The notes beneath the pieces were generated by a model that saw only the letters and a list, made by a program, of their open reading frames with translations, was not told where the DNA came from and searched no databases. From Auanema rhodensis (lineage: Eukaryota; Nematoda; Chromadorea; Rhabditida; Rhabditidae), in assembly GCA_964057225.1 (NCBI GenBank), contig OZ059900.1:25807638-25871637 (forward strand): 64,000 nt of DNA. Direction: 5' to 3'. Each line of letters starts with the position of its first letter. Position 1 is the stretch's first letter. This document shows, piece after piece, positions 26,182 to 37,681 of this stretch. Position numbers and translations under genes: made by a program.

Positions 26182-28917
26182 ATGGGAAAAACTGTGTTTT
26201 TGTATTTTTCTAGTGTTCAGCATGTAAAATGCTTCATTTTAGTATGTAGCACACTGAAATTTGTTGCATTTGACGACTCATATGAACAAAAATTGATTTT
26301 ATCAATATTAGCCATAAGGGGCGTGCCCTCAGAATATGCTAATTTCCTTAATTTTCTAACCCCTGTTTTTTTGTCGTGAAAGTGGAACTAGACGTTGTAC
26401 GAACAATTTTGAGCTAGGTTTCATTGACATTGCATGAGTTTGAACACATGAAATCGTAAGTCAAAACCTTGTCTACAGCGAAATTTCCAAAAACTGGTTT
26501 TCCAGCATAATAAAATATTTCTCATGGGAAATACAGTGTTTTTGTATTTTTTTAGTGTTCAGCATGTAAAATGCGTCATTTTAGTATGTAAAACGCTGAA
26601 ATTCGTTGCATTTGACGACTCATATGAACAAAAATCGATTTTATCAATATTAGCCATAAGGGGCGTGCCCTCAGAATATGCTAATTTCCTTAATTTTCTA
26701 ACCCCTGTTTTTTTGTCGTGAAAGTGGAACTAGACGTTGTACGAACAATTTTAAGCTAGGTTTCATTGACATTGCATGAGTTTGAACACATGAAATCGTA
26801 AGTCAAAACCTTGTTTACAGCGAAATTTCCAAAAACTGGTTTTCCAGCATAATACAATATTTCTCAAGGGAAAAACTGTGTTTTTATATTTTTCTAGTGT
26901 TCAGCATGTGAAATGCTTAATTTTAGTATGTAACACGCTGAAATTTGTTGCATTTGACGACTCATATGAACAAAAATCGATTTAATCAATATTAGCCATA
27001 AGGGGCGTGCCCTCAGAATATGCTAATTTCCTTAATTTTCTAACCCCTGTTTTTTTGTCGTGAAAGTGGAACTAGACGTTGTACGAACAATTTTGAGCTA
27101 GGTTTCATTGACATTGCATCAGTTTGAACACATGAAATCGTAAGTCAAAACCTTGTTTACAGCGAAATTTCCAAAAACTGGTTTTCCAGCATAATAAAAT
27201 ATTTCTCATGGGAAATACTGTGTTTTTGTATTTTTCTAGTGTTCAACATGTAAAATGCTTCATTTTAGTATGTAACACGCTGAAATTCGTTGCATTTGAC
27301 GACTCATATGAACAAAAATCGATTTTATCAATATTAGCCATAAGGGGCGTGCCCTCAGAATATGCTAATTTCCTTAATTTTCTAACCCCTGTTTTTTTGT
27401 CGTGAAAGTGGAACTAGACGTTGTACGAACAATTTTAAGCTAGGTTTCATTGACATTGCATGAGTTTGAACACATGAAATCGTAAGTCAAAACCTTGTTT
27501 ACAGCGAAATTTCCAAAAACTGGTTTTCCAGCATAATACAATATTTCTCAAGGGAAAAACTGTGTTTTTATATTTTTCTAGTGTTCAGCATGTGAAATGC
27601 TTAATTTTAGTATGTAACACGCTGAAATTTGTTGCATTTGACGACTCATATGAACAAAAATCGATTTAATCAATATTAGCCATAAGGGGCGTGCCCTCAG
27701 AATATGCTAATTTCCTTAATTTTCTAACCCCTGTTTTTTTGTCGTGAAAGTGGAACTAGACGTTGTACGAACAATTTTGAGCTAGGTTTCATTGACATTG
27801 CATGAGTTTGAACACATGAAATCGTAAGTCAAAACCTTGTTTACAGCGAAATTTCCAAAAACTGGTTTTCCAGCATAATACAATATTTCTCATGGGAAAT
27901 ACTGTGTTTTTGTATTTTTCTAGTGTTCAGAATGTAGAATGCTTCATTTTAGTACGTAACACGCTGAAATTCGTTGCATTTGACGACTCATATGAACAAA
28001 AATCGATTTAATCAATATTAGCCATAAGGGGCGTGCCCTCAGAATATGCTAATTTCCTTAATTTTCTAACCCCTGTTTTTTTGTCGTGAAAGTGGAACTA
28101 GACGTTGTACGAACAATTTTGAGCTAGGTTTCATTGACATTGCATGAGTTTGAACACATGAAATCGTAAGTCAAAACCTTGTTTACAGCGAAATTTCCAA
28201 AAACTGGTTTTCCAGCATAATAAAATATTTCTCATGGGAAATACAGTGTTTTTGTATTTTTTTAGTGTTCAGCATGTAAAATGCGTCATTTTAGTATGTA
28301 AAACGCTGAAATTCGTTGCATTTGACGACTCATATGAACAAAAATCGATTTTATCAATATTAGCCATAAGGGGCGTGCCCTCAGAATATGCTAATTTCCT
28401 TAATTTTCTAACCCCTGTTTTTTTGTCGTGAAAGTGGAACTAGACGTTGTACGAACAATTTTGAGCTAGGTTTCATTGACATTGCATGAGTTTGAACACA
28501 TGAAATCGTAAGTCAAAACCTTGTTTACAGCGAAATTTCCAAAAACTGGTTTTCCAGCATAATACAATATTTCTCATGGGAAATACTGTGTTTTTGTATT
28601 TTTCTAGTGTTCAGAATGTAGAATGCTTCATTTTGATATGTAAAACGCTGAAATTCGTTGCATTTGACGACTCATATGAACAAAAATCGATTTTATCAAT
28701 ATTAGCCATAAGGGGCGTGCCCTCAGAATATGCTAATTTCCTTAATTTTCTAACCCCTGTTTTTTTGTCGTGAAAGTGGAACTAGACGTTGTACGAACAA
28801 TTTTGAGCTAGGTTTCATTGACATTGCATGAGTTTGAACACATGAAATCGTAAGTCAAAACCTTGTTTACAGCGAAATTTCCAAAAACTGGTTTTCCAGC
28901 ATAATAAAATATTTCTC
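26182..28917. repeat. Third, partial copy of the left-end satellite block
   Basis: Marks 26182-28576 read F, A, D, E+, D, B, A, C. From 26524 this repeats the order at 531-2241 (A', D, E+, D, B, A) and then goes directly to C, skipping the B and A present at 2583 and 2925. The offset to the left end is 25993 bp before the skip and 25309 bp after it, a two-monomer difference. The E+ copy at 27208, with CGATTTTATC, is the same rare variant seen at 1215 and 17632. Confidence 0.75.
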
Positions 28918-31900
28918 ATGGGAAATACAGTGTTTTTGTATTTTTTTAGTGTTCAGCATGTAAAATGCTTCATTTTAGTATGTAACACGCTGAAATTCGT
29001 TGCATTTGACGACTCATATGAACAAAAATCGATTTAATCAATATTAGCCATAAGGGGCGTGCCCTCAGAATATGCTAATTTCTTTAATTTTCTAACCCCT
29101 GTTTTTTTGTCGTGAAAGTGGAACTAGACGTTGTACGAACAATTTTGAGCTAGGTTTCATTGACATTGCATGAGTTTGAACACATGAAATCGTAAGTCAA
29201 AACCTTGTTTACAGCGAAATTTCCAAAAACTGGTTTTCCAGCATAATAAAATATTTCTCATGGGAAAAACTGTGTTTTTGTATTTTTCTAGTGTTCAGCA
29301 TGTAAAATGCTTCATTTTAGTATGTAGCACACTGAAATTTGTTGCATTTGACGACTCATATGAACAAAAATTGATTTTATCAATATTAGCCATAAGGGGC
29401 GTGCCCTCAGAATATGCTAATTTCCTTAATTTTCTAACCCCTGTTTTTTTGTCGTGAAAGTGGAACTAGACGTTGTACGAACAATTTTGAGCTAGGTTTC
29501 ATTGACATTGCATGAGTTTGAACACATGAAATCGTAAGTCAAAACCTTGTCTACAGCGAAATTTCCAAAAACTGGTTTTCCAGCATAATAAAATATTTCT
29601 CATGGGAAATACAGTGTTTTTGTATTTTTTTAGTGTTCAGCATGTAAAATGCGTCATTTTAGTATGTAAAACGCTGAAATTCGTTGCATTTGACGACTCA
29701 TATGAACAAAAATCGATTTTATCAATATTAGCCATAAGGGGCGTGCCCTCAGAATATGCTAATTTCCTTAATTTTCTAACCCCTGTTTTTTTGTCGTGAA
29801 AGTGGAACTAGACGTTGTACGAACAATTTTAAGCTAGGTTTCATTGACATTGCATGAGTTTGAACACATGAAATCGTAAGTCAAAACCTTGTTTACAGCG
29901 AAATTTCCAAAAACTGGTTTTCCAGCATAATACAATATTTCTCAAGGGAAAAACTGTGTTTTTATATTTTTCTAGTGTTCAGCATGTGAAATGCTTAATT
30001 TTAGTATGTAACACGCTGAAATTTGTTGCATTTGACGACTCATATGAACAAAAATCGATTTAATCAATATTAGCCATAAGGGGCGTGCCCTCAGAATATG
30101 CTAATTTCCTTAATTTTCTAACCCCTGTTTTTTTGTCGTGAAAGTGGAACTAGACGTTGTACGAACAATTTTGAGCTAGGTTTCATTGACATTGCATGAG
30201 TTTGAACACATGAAATCGTAAGTCAAAACCTTGTTTACAGCGAAATTTCCAAAAACTGGTTTTCCAGCATAATACAATATTTCTCATGGGAAATACTGTG
30301 TTTTTGTATTTTTCTAGTGTTCAGAATGTAGAATGCTTCATTTTAGTACGTAACACGCTGAAATTCGTTGCATTTGACGACTCATATGAACAAAAATCGA
30401 TTTAATCAATATTAGCCATAAGGGGCGTGCCCTCAGAATATGCTAATTTCCTTAATTTTCTAACCCCTGTTTTTTTGTCGTGAAAGTGGAACTAGACGTT
30501 GTACGAACAATTTTGAGCTAGGTTTCATTGACATTGCATGAGTTTGAACACATGAAATCGTAAGTCAAAACCTTGTTTACAGCGAAATTTCCAAAAACTG
30601 GTTTTCCAGCATAATAAAATATTTCTCATGGGAAATACAGTGTTTTTGTATTTTTTTAGTGTTCAGCATGTAAAATGCGTCATTTTAGTATGTAAAACGC
30701 TGAAATTCGTTGCATTTGACGACTCATATGAACAAAAATCGATTTTATCAATATTAGCCATAAGGGGCGTGCCCTCAGAATATGCTAATTTCCTTAATTT
30801 TCTAACCCCTGTTTTTTTGTCGTGAAAGTGGAACTAGACGTTGTACGAACAATTTTGAGCTAGGTTTCATTGACATTGCATGAGTTTGAACACATGAAAT
30901 CGTAAGTCAAAACCTTGTTTACAGCGAAATTTCCAAAAACTGGTTTTCCAGCATAATAAAATATTTCTCATGGGAAATACAGTGTTTTTGTATTTTTTTA
31001 GTGTTCAGCATGTAAAATGCTTCATTTTAGTATGTAACACGCTGAAATTCGTTGCATTTGACGACTCATATGAACAAAAATCGATTTAATCAATATTAGC
31101 CATAAGGGGCGTGCCCTCAGAATATGCTAATTTCTTTAATTTTCTAACCCCTGTTTTTTTGTCGTGAAAGTGGAACTAGACGTTGTACGAACAATTTTGA
31201 GCTAGGTTTCATTGACATTGCATGAGTTTGAACACATGAAATCGTAAGTCAAAACCTTGTTTACAGCGAAATTTCCAAAAACTGGTTTTCCAGCATAATA
31301 AAATATTTCTCATGGGAAAAACTGTGTTTTTGTATTTTTCTAGTGTTCAGCATGTAAAATGCTTCATTTTAGTATGTAGCACACTGAAATTTGTTGCATT
31401 TGACGACTCATATGAACAAAAATTGATTTTATCAATATTAGCCATAAGGGGCGTGCCCTCAGAATATGCTAATTTCCTTAATTTTCTAACCCCTGTTTTT
31501 TTGTCGTGAAAGTGGAACTAGACGTTGTACGAACAATTTTGAGCTAGGTTTCATTGACATTGCATGAGTTTGAACACATGAAATCGTAAGTCAAAACCTT
31601 GTCTACAGCGAAATTTCCAAAAACTGGTTTTCCAGCATAATAAAATATTTCTCATGGGAAATACAGTGTTTTTGTATTTTTTTAGTGTTCAGCATGTAAA
31701 ATGCGTCATTTTAGTATGTAAAACGCTGAAATTCGTTGCATTTGACGACTCATATGAACAAAAATCGATTTTATCAATATTAGCCATAAGGGGCGTGCCC
31801 TCAGAATATGCTAATTTCCTTAATTTTCTAACCCCTGTTTTTTTGTCGTGAAAGTGGAACTAGACGTTGTACGAACAATTTTAAGCTAGGTTTCATTGAC

Positions 31901-33021
31901 ATTGCATGAGTTTGAACACATGAAATCGTAAGTCAAAACCTTGTTTACAGCGAAATTTCCAAAAACTGGTTTTCCAGCATAATACAATATTTCTCAAGGG
32001 AAAAACTGTGTTTTTATATTTTTCTAGTGTTCAGCATGTGAAATGCTTAATTTTAGTATGTAACACGCTGAAATTTGTTGCATTTGACGACTCATATGAA
32101 CAAAAATCGATTTAATCAATATTAGCCATAAGGGGCGTGCCCTCAGAATATGCTAATTTCCTTAATTTTCTAACCCCTGTTTTTTTGTCGTGAAAGTGGA
32201 ACTAGACGTTGTACGAACAATTTTGAGCTAGGTTTCATTGACATTGCATGAGTTTGAACACATGAAATCGTAAGTCAAAACCTTGTTTACAGCGAAATTT
32301 CCAAAAACTGGTTTTCCAGCATAATACAATATTTCTCATGGGAAATACTGTGTTTTTGTATTTTTCTAGTGTTCAGAATGTAGAATGCTTCATTTTAGTA
32401 CGTAACACGCTGAAATTCGTTGCATTTGACGACTCATATGAACAAAAATCGATTTAATCAATATTAGCCATAAGGGGCGTGCCCTCAGAATATGCTAATT
32501 TCCTTAATTTTCTAACCCCTGTTTTTTTGTCGTGAAAGTGGAACTAGACGTTGTACGAACAATTTTGAGCTAGGTTTCATTGACATTGCATGAGTTTGAA
32601 CACATGAAATCGTAAGTCAAAACCTTGTTTACAGCGAAATTTCCAAAAACTGGTTTTCCAGCATAATAAAATATTTCTCATGGGAAATACAGTGTTTTTG
32701 TATTTTTTTAGTGTTCAGCATGTAAAATGCGTCATTTTAGTATGTAAAACGCTGAAATTCGTTGCATTTGACGACTCATATGAACAAAAATCGATTTTAT
32801 CAATATTAGCCATAAGGGGCGTGCCCTCAGAATATGCTAATTTCCTTAATTTTCTAACCCCTGTTTTTTTGTCGTGAAAGTGGAACTAGACGTTGTACGA
32901 ACAATTTTGAGCTAGGTTTCATTGACATTGCATGAGTTTGAACACATGAAATCGTAAGTCAAAACCTTGTTTACAGCGAAATTTCCAAAAACTGGTTTTC
33001 CAGCATAATACAATATTTCTC
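28918..33021. repeat. Hexameric higher-order repeat, two tandem units of 2052 bp
   Basis: The two units, marks 28918-30628 and 30970-32680, read A/G hybrid, F, A, D, B, A. Both hybrid monomers start as type A (TACAG, T7 run) and end as type G (GCTTC, GTAACACG, TTTAATC). Both carry TTTCTTTAATTTT where almost all other copies have TTTCCTTAATTTT. This shared private change makes the block a recent tandem duplication. Confidence 0.9.
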
Positions 33022-34389
33022 ATGGGAAATACTGTGTTTTTGTATTATTCTAGTGTTCAGAATGTAGAATGCTTCATTTTAGTACGTAACACGCTGAAAT
33101 TCGTTGCATTTGACGACTCATATGAACAAAAATCGATTTAATCAATATTAGCCATAAGGGGCGTGCCCTCAGAATATGCTAATTTCCTTAATTTTCTAAC
33201 CCCTGTTTTTTTGTCGTGAAAGTGGAACTAGACGTTGTACGAACAATTTTGAGCTAGGTTTCATTGACATTGCATGAGTTTGAACACATGAAATCGTAAG
33301 TCAAAACCTTGTTTACAGCGAAATTTCCAAAAACTGGTTTTCCAGCATAATAAAATATTTCTCATGGGAAATACAGTGTTTTTGTATTTTTTTAGTGTTC
33401 AGCATGTAAAATGCGTCATTTTAGTATGTAAAACGCTGAAATTCGTTGCATTTGACGACTCATATGAACAAAAATCGATTTTATCAATATTAGCCATAAG
33501 GGGCGTGCCCTCAGAATATGCTAATTTCCTTAATTTTCTAACCCCTGTTTTTTTGTCGTGAAAGTGGAACTAGACGTTGTACGAACAATTTTGAGCTAGG
33601 TTTCATTGACATTGCATCAGTTTGAACACATGAAATCGTAAGTCAAAACCTTGTTTACAGCGAAATTTCCAAAAACTGGTTTTCCAGCATAATACAATAT
33701 TTCTCATGGGAAATACTGTGTTTTTGTATTTTTCTAGTGTTCAGAATGTAGAATGCTTCATTTTGATATGTAAAACGCTGAAATTCGTTGCATTTGACGA
33801 CTCATATGAACAAAAATCGATTTTATCAATATTAGCCATAAGGGGCGTGCCCTCAGAATATGCTAATTTCCTTAATTTTCTAACCCCTGTTTTTTTGTCG
33901 TGAAAGTGGAACTAGACGTTGTACGAACAATTTTGAGCTAGGTTTCATTGACATTGCATCAGTTTGAACACATGAAATCGTAAGTCAAAACCTTGTTTAC
34001 AGCGAAATTTCCAAAAACTGGTTTTCCAGCATAATACAATATTTCTCAAGGGAAAAACTGTGTTTTTATATTTTTCTAGTGTTCAGCATGTGAAATGCTT
34101 CATTTTAGTATGTAACACGCTGAAATTCGTTGCATTTGACGACTCATATGAACAAAAATCGATTTAATCAATATTAGCCATAAGGGGCGTGCCCTCAGAA
34201 TATGCTAATTTCCTTAATTTTCTAACCCCTGTTTTTTTGTCGTGAAAGTGGAACTAGACGTTGTACGAACAATTTTGAGCTAGGTTTCATTGACATTGCA
34301 TGAGTTTGAACACATGAAATCGTAAGTCAAAACCTTGTTTACAGCGAAATTTCCAAAAACTGGTTTTCCAGCATAATACAATATTTCTC

Positions 34390-36441
34390 ATGGGAAATAC
34401 TGTGTTTTTGTATTTTTCTAGTGTTCAGAATGTAGAATGCTTCATTTTAGTACGTAACACGCTGAAATTCGTTGCATTTGACGACTCATATGAACAAAAA
34501 TCGATTTAATCAATATTAGCCATAAGGGGCGTGCCCTCAGAATATGCTAATTTCCTTAATTTTCTAACCCCTGTTTTTTTGTCGTGAAAGTGGAACTAGA
34601 CGTTGTACGAACAATTTTGAGCTAGGTTTCATTGACATTGCATGAGTTTGAACACATGAAATCGTAAGTCAAAACCTTGTTTACAGCGAAATTTCCAAAA
34701 ACTGGTTTTCCAGCATAATAAAATATTTCTCATGGGAAATACAGTGTTTTTGTATTTTTTTAGTGTTCAGCATGTAAAATGCGTCATTTTAGTATGTAAA
34801 ACGCTGAAATTCGTTGCATTTGACGACTCATATGAACAAAAATCGATTTTATCAATATTAGCCATAAGGGGCGTGCCCTCAGAATATGCTAATTTCCTTA
34901 ATTTTCTAACCCCTGTTTTTTTGTCGTGAAAGTGGAACTAGACGTTGTACGAACAATTTTGAGCTAGGTTTCATTGACATTGCATGAGTTTGAACACATG
35001 AAATCGTAAGTCAAAACCTTGTTTACAGCGAAATTTCCAAAAACTGGTTTTCCAGCATAATACAATATTTCTCATGGGAAATACTGTGTTTTTGTATTTT
35101 TCTAGTGTTCAGAATGTAGAATGCTTCATTTTGATATGTAAAACGCTGAAATTCGTTGCATTTGACGACTCATATGAACAAAAATCGATTTTATCAATAT
35201 TAGCCATAAGGGGCGTGCCCTCAGAATATGCTAATTTCCTTAATTTTCTAACCCCTGTTTTTTTGTCGTGAAAGTGGAACTAGACGTTGTACGAACAATT
35301 TTGAGCTAGGTTTCATTGACATTGCATGAGTTTGAACACATGAAATCGTAAGTCAAAACCTTGTTTACAGCGAAATTTCCAAAAACTGGTTTTCCAGCAT
35401 AATACAATATTTCTCATGGGAAATACTGTGTTTTTGTATTTTTCTAGTGTTCAGAATGTAGAATGCTTCATTTTAGTACGTAACACGCTGAAATTCGTTG
35501 CATTTGACGACTCATATGAACAAAAATCGATTTAATCAATATTAGCCATAAGGGGCGTGCCCTCAGAATATGCTAATTTCCTTAATTTTCTAACCCCTGT
35601 TTTTTTGTCGTGAAAGTGGAACTAGACGTTGTACGAACAATTTTGAGCTAGGTTTCATTGACATTGCATGAGTTTGAACACATGAAATCGTAAGTCAAAA
35701 CCTTGTTTACAGCGAAATTTCCAAAAACTGGTTTTCCAGCATAATAAAATATTTCTCATGGGAAATACAGTGTTTTTGTATTTTTTTAGTGTTCAGCATG
35801 TAAAATGCGTCATTTTAGTATGTAAAACGCTGAAATTCGTTGCATTTGACGACTCATATGAACAAAAATCGATTTTATCAATATTAGCCATAAGGGGCGT
35901 GCCCTCAGAATATGCTAATTTCCTTAATTTTCTAACCCCTGTTTTTTTGTCGTGAAAGTGGAACTAGACGTTGTACGAACAATTTTGAGCTAGGTTTCAT
36001 TGACATTGCATGAGTTTGAACACATGAAATCGTAAGTCAAAACCTTGTTTACAGCGAAATTTCCAAAAACTGGTTTTCCAGCATAATACAATATTTCTCA
36101 TGGGAAATACTGTGTTTTTGTATTTTTCTAGTGTTCAGAATGTAGAATGCTTCATTTTGATATGTAAAACGCTGAAATTCGTTGCATTTGACGACTCATA
36201 TGAACAAAAATCGATTTTATCAATATTAGCCATAAGGGGCGTGCCCTCAGAATATGCTAATTTCCTTAATTTTCTAACCCCTGTTTTTTTGTCGTGAAAG
36301 TGGAACTAGACGTTGTACGAACAATTTTGAGCTAGGTTTCATTGACATTGCATCAGTTTGAACACATGAAATCGTAAGTCAAAACCTTGTTTACAGCGAA
36401 ATTTCCAAAAACTGGTTTTCCAGCATAATAAAATATTTCTC
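34390..36441. repeat. Trimeric repeat B-A-C, two units of 1026 bp
   Basis: Marks 34390, 34732 and 35074 read B, A, C, and 35416, 35758 and 36100 repeat the same order. The preceding monomers at 33022-33706 are also B-A-C but are separated by a D/G hybrid at 34048. The types are told apart by CAGAATGTAGAATG with GTACG (B), TACAG with GCGTC (A) and TTGATATG (C). Confidence 0.75.
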
Positions 36442-36783
36442 ATGGGAAATACTGTGTTTTTGTATTTTTCTAGTGTTCAACATGTAAAATGCTTCATTTT
36501 AGTATGTAACACGCTGAAATTCGTTGCATTTGACGACTCATATGAACAAAAATCGATTTAATCAATATTAGCCATAAGGGGCGTGCCCTCAGAATATGCT
36601 AATTTCCTTAATTTTCTAACCCCTGTTTTTTTGTCGTGAAAGTGGAACTAGACGTTGTACGAACAATTTTGAGCTAGGTTTCATTGACATTGCATGAGTT
36701 TGAACACATGAAATCGTAAGTCAAAACCTTGTTTACAGCGAAATTTCCAAAAACTGGTTTTCCAGCATAATAAAATATTTCTC

Positions 36784-37124
36784 ATGGGAAAAACTGTGTT
36801 TTTGTATTTTTCTAGTGTTCAGCATGTAAAATGCTTCATTTTAGTATGTAGCACACTGAAATTTGTTGCATTTGACGACTCATATGAACAAAAATTGATT
36901 TTATCAATATTAGCCATAAGGGGCGTGCCCTCAGAATATGCTAATTTCCTTAATTTTCTAACCCCTGTTTTTTGTCGTGAAAGTGGAACTAGACGTTGTA
37001 CGAACAATTTTGAGCTAGGTTTCATTGACATTGCATGAGTTTGAACACATGAAATCGTAAGTCAAAACCTTGTCTACAGCGAAATTTCCAAAAACTGGTT
37101 TTCCAGCATAATAAAATATTTCTC
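36784..37124. repeat. 341-bp satellite monomer with a six-T run (type F)
   Basis: The T run after CTAACCCCTG is six bases (near 36968-36973). This is the last full monomer before the retroelement. The shortened run merges two reading frames, which is why the open frame from 36784 is longer (84 codons) than in sister copies; this is not evidence of coding. Confidence 0.9.
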
Positions 37125-37173
37125 ATGGGAAATACAGTGTTTTTGTATTTTTTTAGTGTTCAGCATGTAAAAT
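37125..37173. repeat. Interrupted satellite monomer, left fragment (type A)
   Basis: Carries ATGGGAAATACAGTG and the T7 run up to GTAAAAT, where the element begins. The remainder resumes at 41621 with GCGTCATTTTAGTATG. The two parts add up to a normal 342-bp unit (distance between marks 37125 and 41914 minus 4447 bp), so nothing was lost on insertion. Confidence 0.95.
37171..37173. other. AAT at the left insertion edge
   Basis: The satellite reads GTAAAAT here and then enters the element at TTCTTG. AAT also closes the right end (41618-41620), and the ICR predicts AAT at the circle junction. One AAT belongs to the target and one to the circle, as expected for recombinase strand exchange over a short shared core. 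Confidence 0.75.
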
Positions 37174-37209
37174 TTCTTGAATTTTCCTATTTTATGAAGT
37201 AAAATTTTA
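37174..37209 (-). repeat. 36-bp one-sided extension of the 3' inverted repeat
   Basis: Begins TTCTTGAATTTTCC on the plus strand and separates the 176-bp repeat from the satellite. It has no partner at the other end of the element. Its reverse complement is found in the internal complementary region at 37619-37654, with one difference: the internal copy predicts TTCTTAAA where the end reads TTCTTGAA. This dependence on an internal copy is what the DIRS replication model requires. Confidence 0.9.
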
Positions 37210-37385
37210 ATTATATCCCATGTCTTAAGCTATTTATTTTCCAAATAACATATCTTCTCGGTAATCAATAAAACAAAAATTAACAGAAATCAACAGTATT
37301 TCGTAACACATTGTAAAATGAGCGTATCATTACCCGTGGTGCTAACCAGTAATGACACGCCTCCTAACTAACACATAAACATCAG
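37210..37385 (+). repeat. Terminal inverted repeat, element 3' end (176 bp)
   Basis: Plus-strand copy of the inverted repeat, matching the reverse complement of 41445-41620 throughout. Immediately outside it, at 37174-37209, lies a 36-bp extension that is absent from the other end. One-sided extension of the 3' repeat is a known feature of DIRS-1 itself. No mismatch between the two repeats was seen, which suggests recent insertion or recent repair. Confidence 0.95.
37233..37238 (-). terminator. Candidate polyadenylation signal AATAAA
   Basis: AATAAA reads on the minus strand inside the 3' inverted repeat, downstream of all element genes and about 60 bases before the end of the element. It is well placed for 3' end formation. 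The motif is common in AT-rich DNA, and another AATAAA occurs near the 5' end, so support is positional only. Confidence 0.3.
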
Positions 37386-37602
37386 AGTCAAAAAAATATA
37401 AACTTCACAATGTAACAAGATATAATACATCAAAACAAAAGAAACAATAAAATCACTTCTTCATTTTACTGTTGTTTCTATTAAAAGGTTTTACAGGTAT
37501 TGAGTTTGAAGACGACCATCTACTGCAATAACATAAACATTTTTTTCAAGCTGAATATAAAGAGGGATGGTGAACACACACAGGGGATGGTGGAGGGAAG
37601 TC
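37386..37602. other. Non-coding 3' region of the element between inverted repeat and ICR
   Basis: 217 bp of AT-rich sequence downstream of the recombinase gene in the element's sense. I see no open frame of note and no resemblance to the satellite. The 9-mer GGGATGGTG occurs twice (37564-37572 and 37584-37592) within a purine-rich patch on the plus strand, hence pyrimidine-rich in the transcript. It is probably untranslated. Confidence 0.6.
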
Positions 37603-37678
37603 AGACATGGGATATAATTAAAATTTTACTTCATAAAATAGGAAAATTTAAGAAATTATATCCCATGTCTTAAGCTAT
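37603..37678 (-). repeat. Internal complementary region (ICR), 76 bp
   Basis: Composite of two end copies. Bases 37603-37654 are the reverse complement of the extended left end 37174-37225 (52 bp, one mismatch). Bases 37655-37678 are the reverse complement of the right end 41597-41620 (24 bp, no mismatch seen). Read on the minus strand, the region is therefore the outer part of the 5' repeat joined directly to the start of the 36-bp extension, that is, the circle junction. In the accepted DIRS model this region templates completion of the cDNA ends and their circularisation. It starts 3 bases after the stop codon of the recombinase gene. Confidence 0.95.
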
Positions 37679-37681
37679 CTT

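Larger units (their letters stand above)
1..37173. repeat. 342-bp satellite array, left arm (about 109 monomers)
   Basis: Head-to-tail tandem array of a 342-bp AT-rich monomer. I used the A of TCTCATGGG (TCTCAAGGG in some copies) as a register mark. It falls at 189, 531, 873 and every 342 bp to 10791, then from 11134 every 342 bp to 36784, then at 37125. The array runs off the left edge of the window and is cut at 37173 by the retroelement. Monomer types A to G are mixed in ordered blocks. Fixed landmarks in nearly every copy are GGGGCGTGCCCTCAG, CTAACCCCTG followed by a T7 run, and CCAAAAACTGGTTTTCCAGC. I found no gene in this arm; the recurring 65-codon open frame is a by-product of the repeat. 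A centromeric or pericentromeric location is plausible but not shown. Confidence 0.98.

Noticed and set aside
36819-37031. 70-codon minus-strand open frame across the six-T monomer
   Set aside because: It lies wholly in satellite sequence and is antisense to the repeat, created by the one-base deletion near 36968. No coding evidence.
1-37173. CRISPR array or other prokaryotic direct-repeat system
   Set aside because: Repeat units are 342 bp with no separate spacers, no cas genes are present, and the inserted element is eukaryotic.
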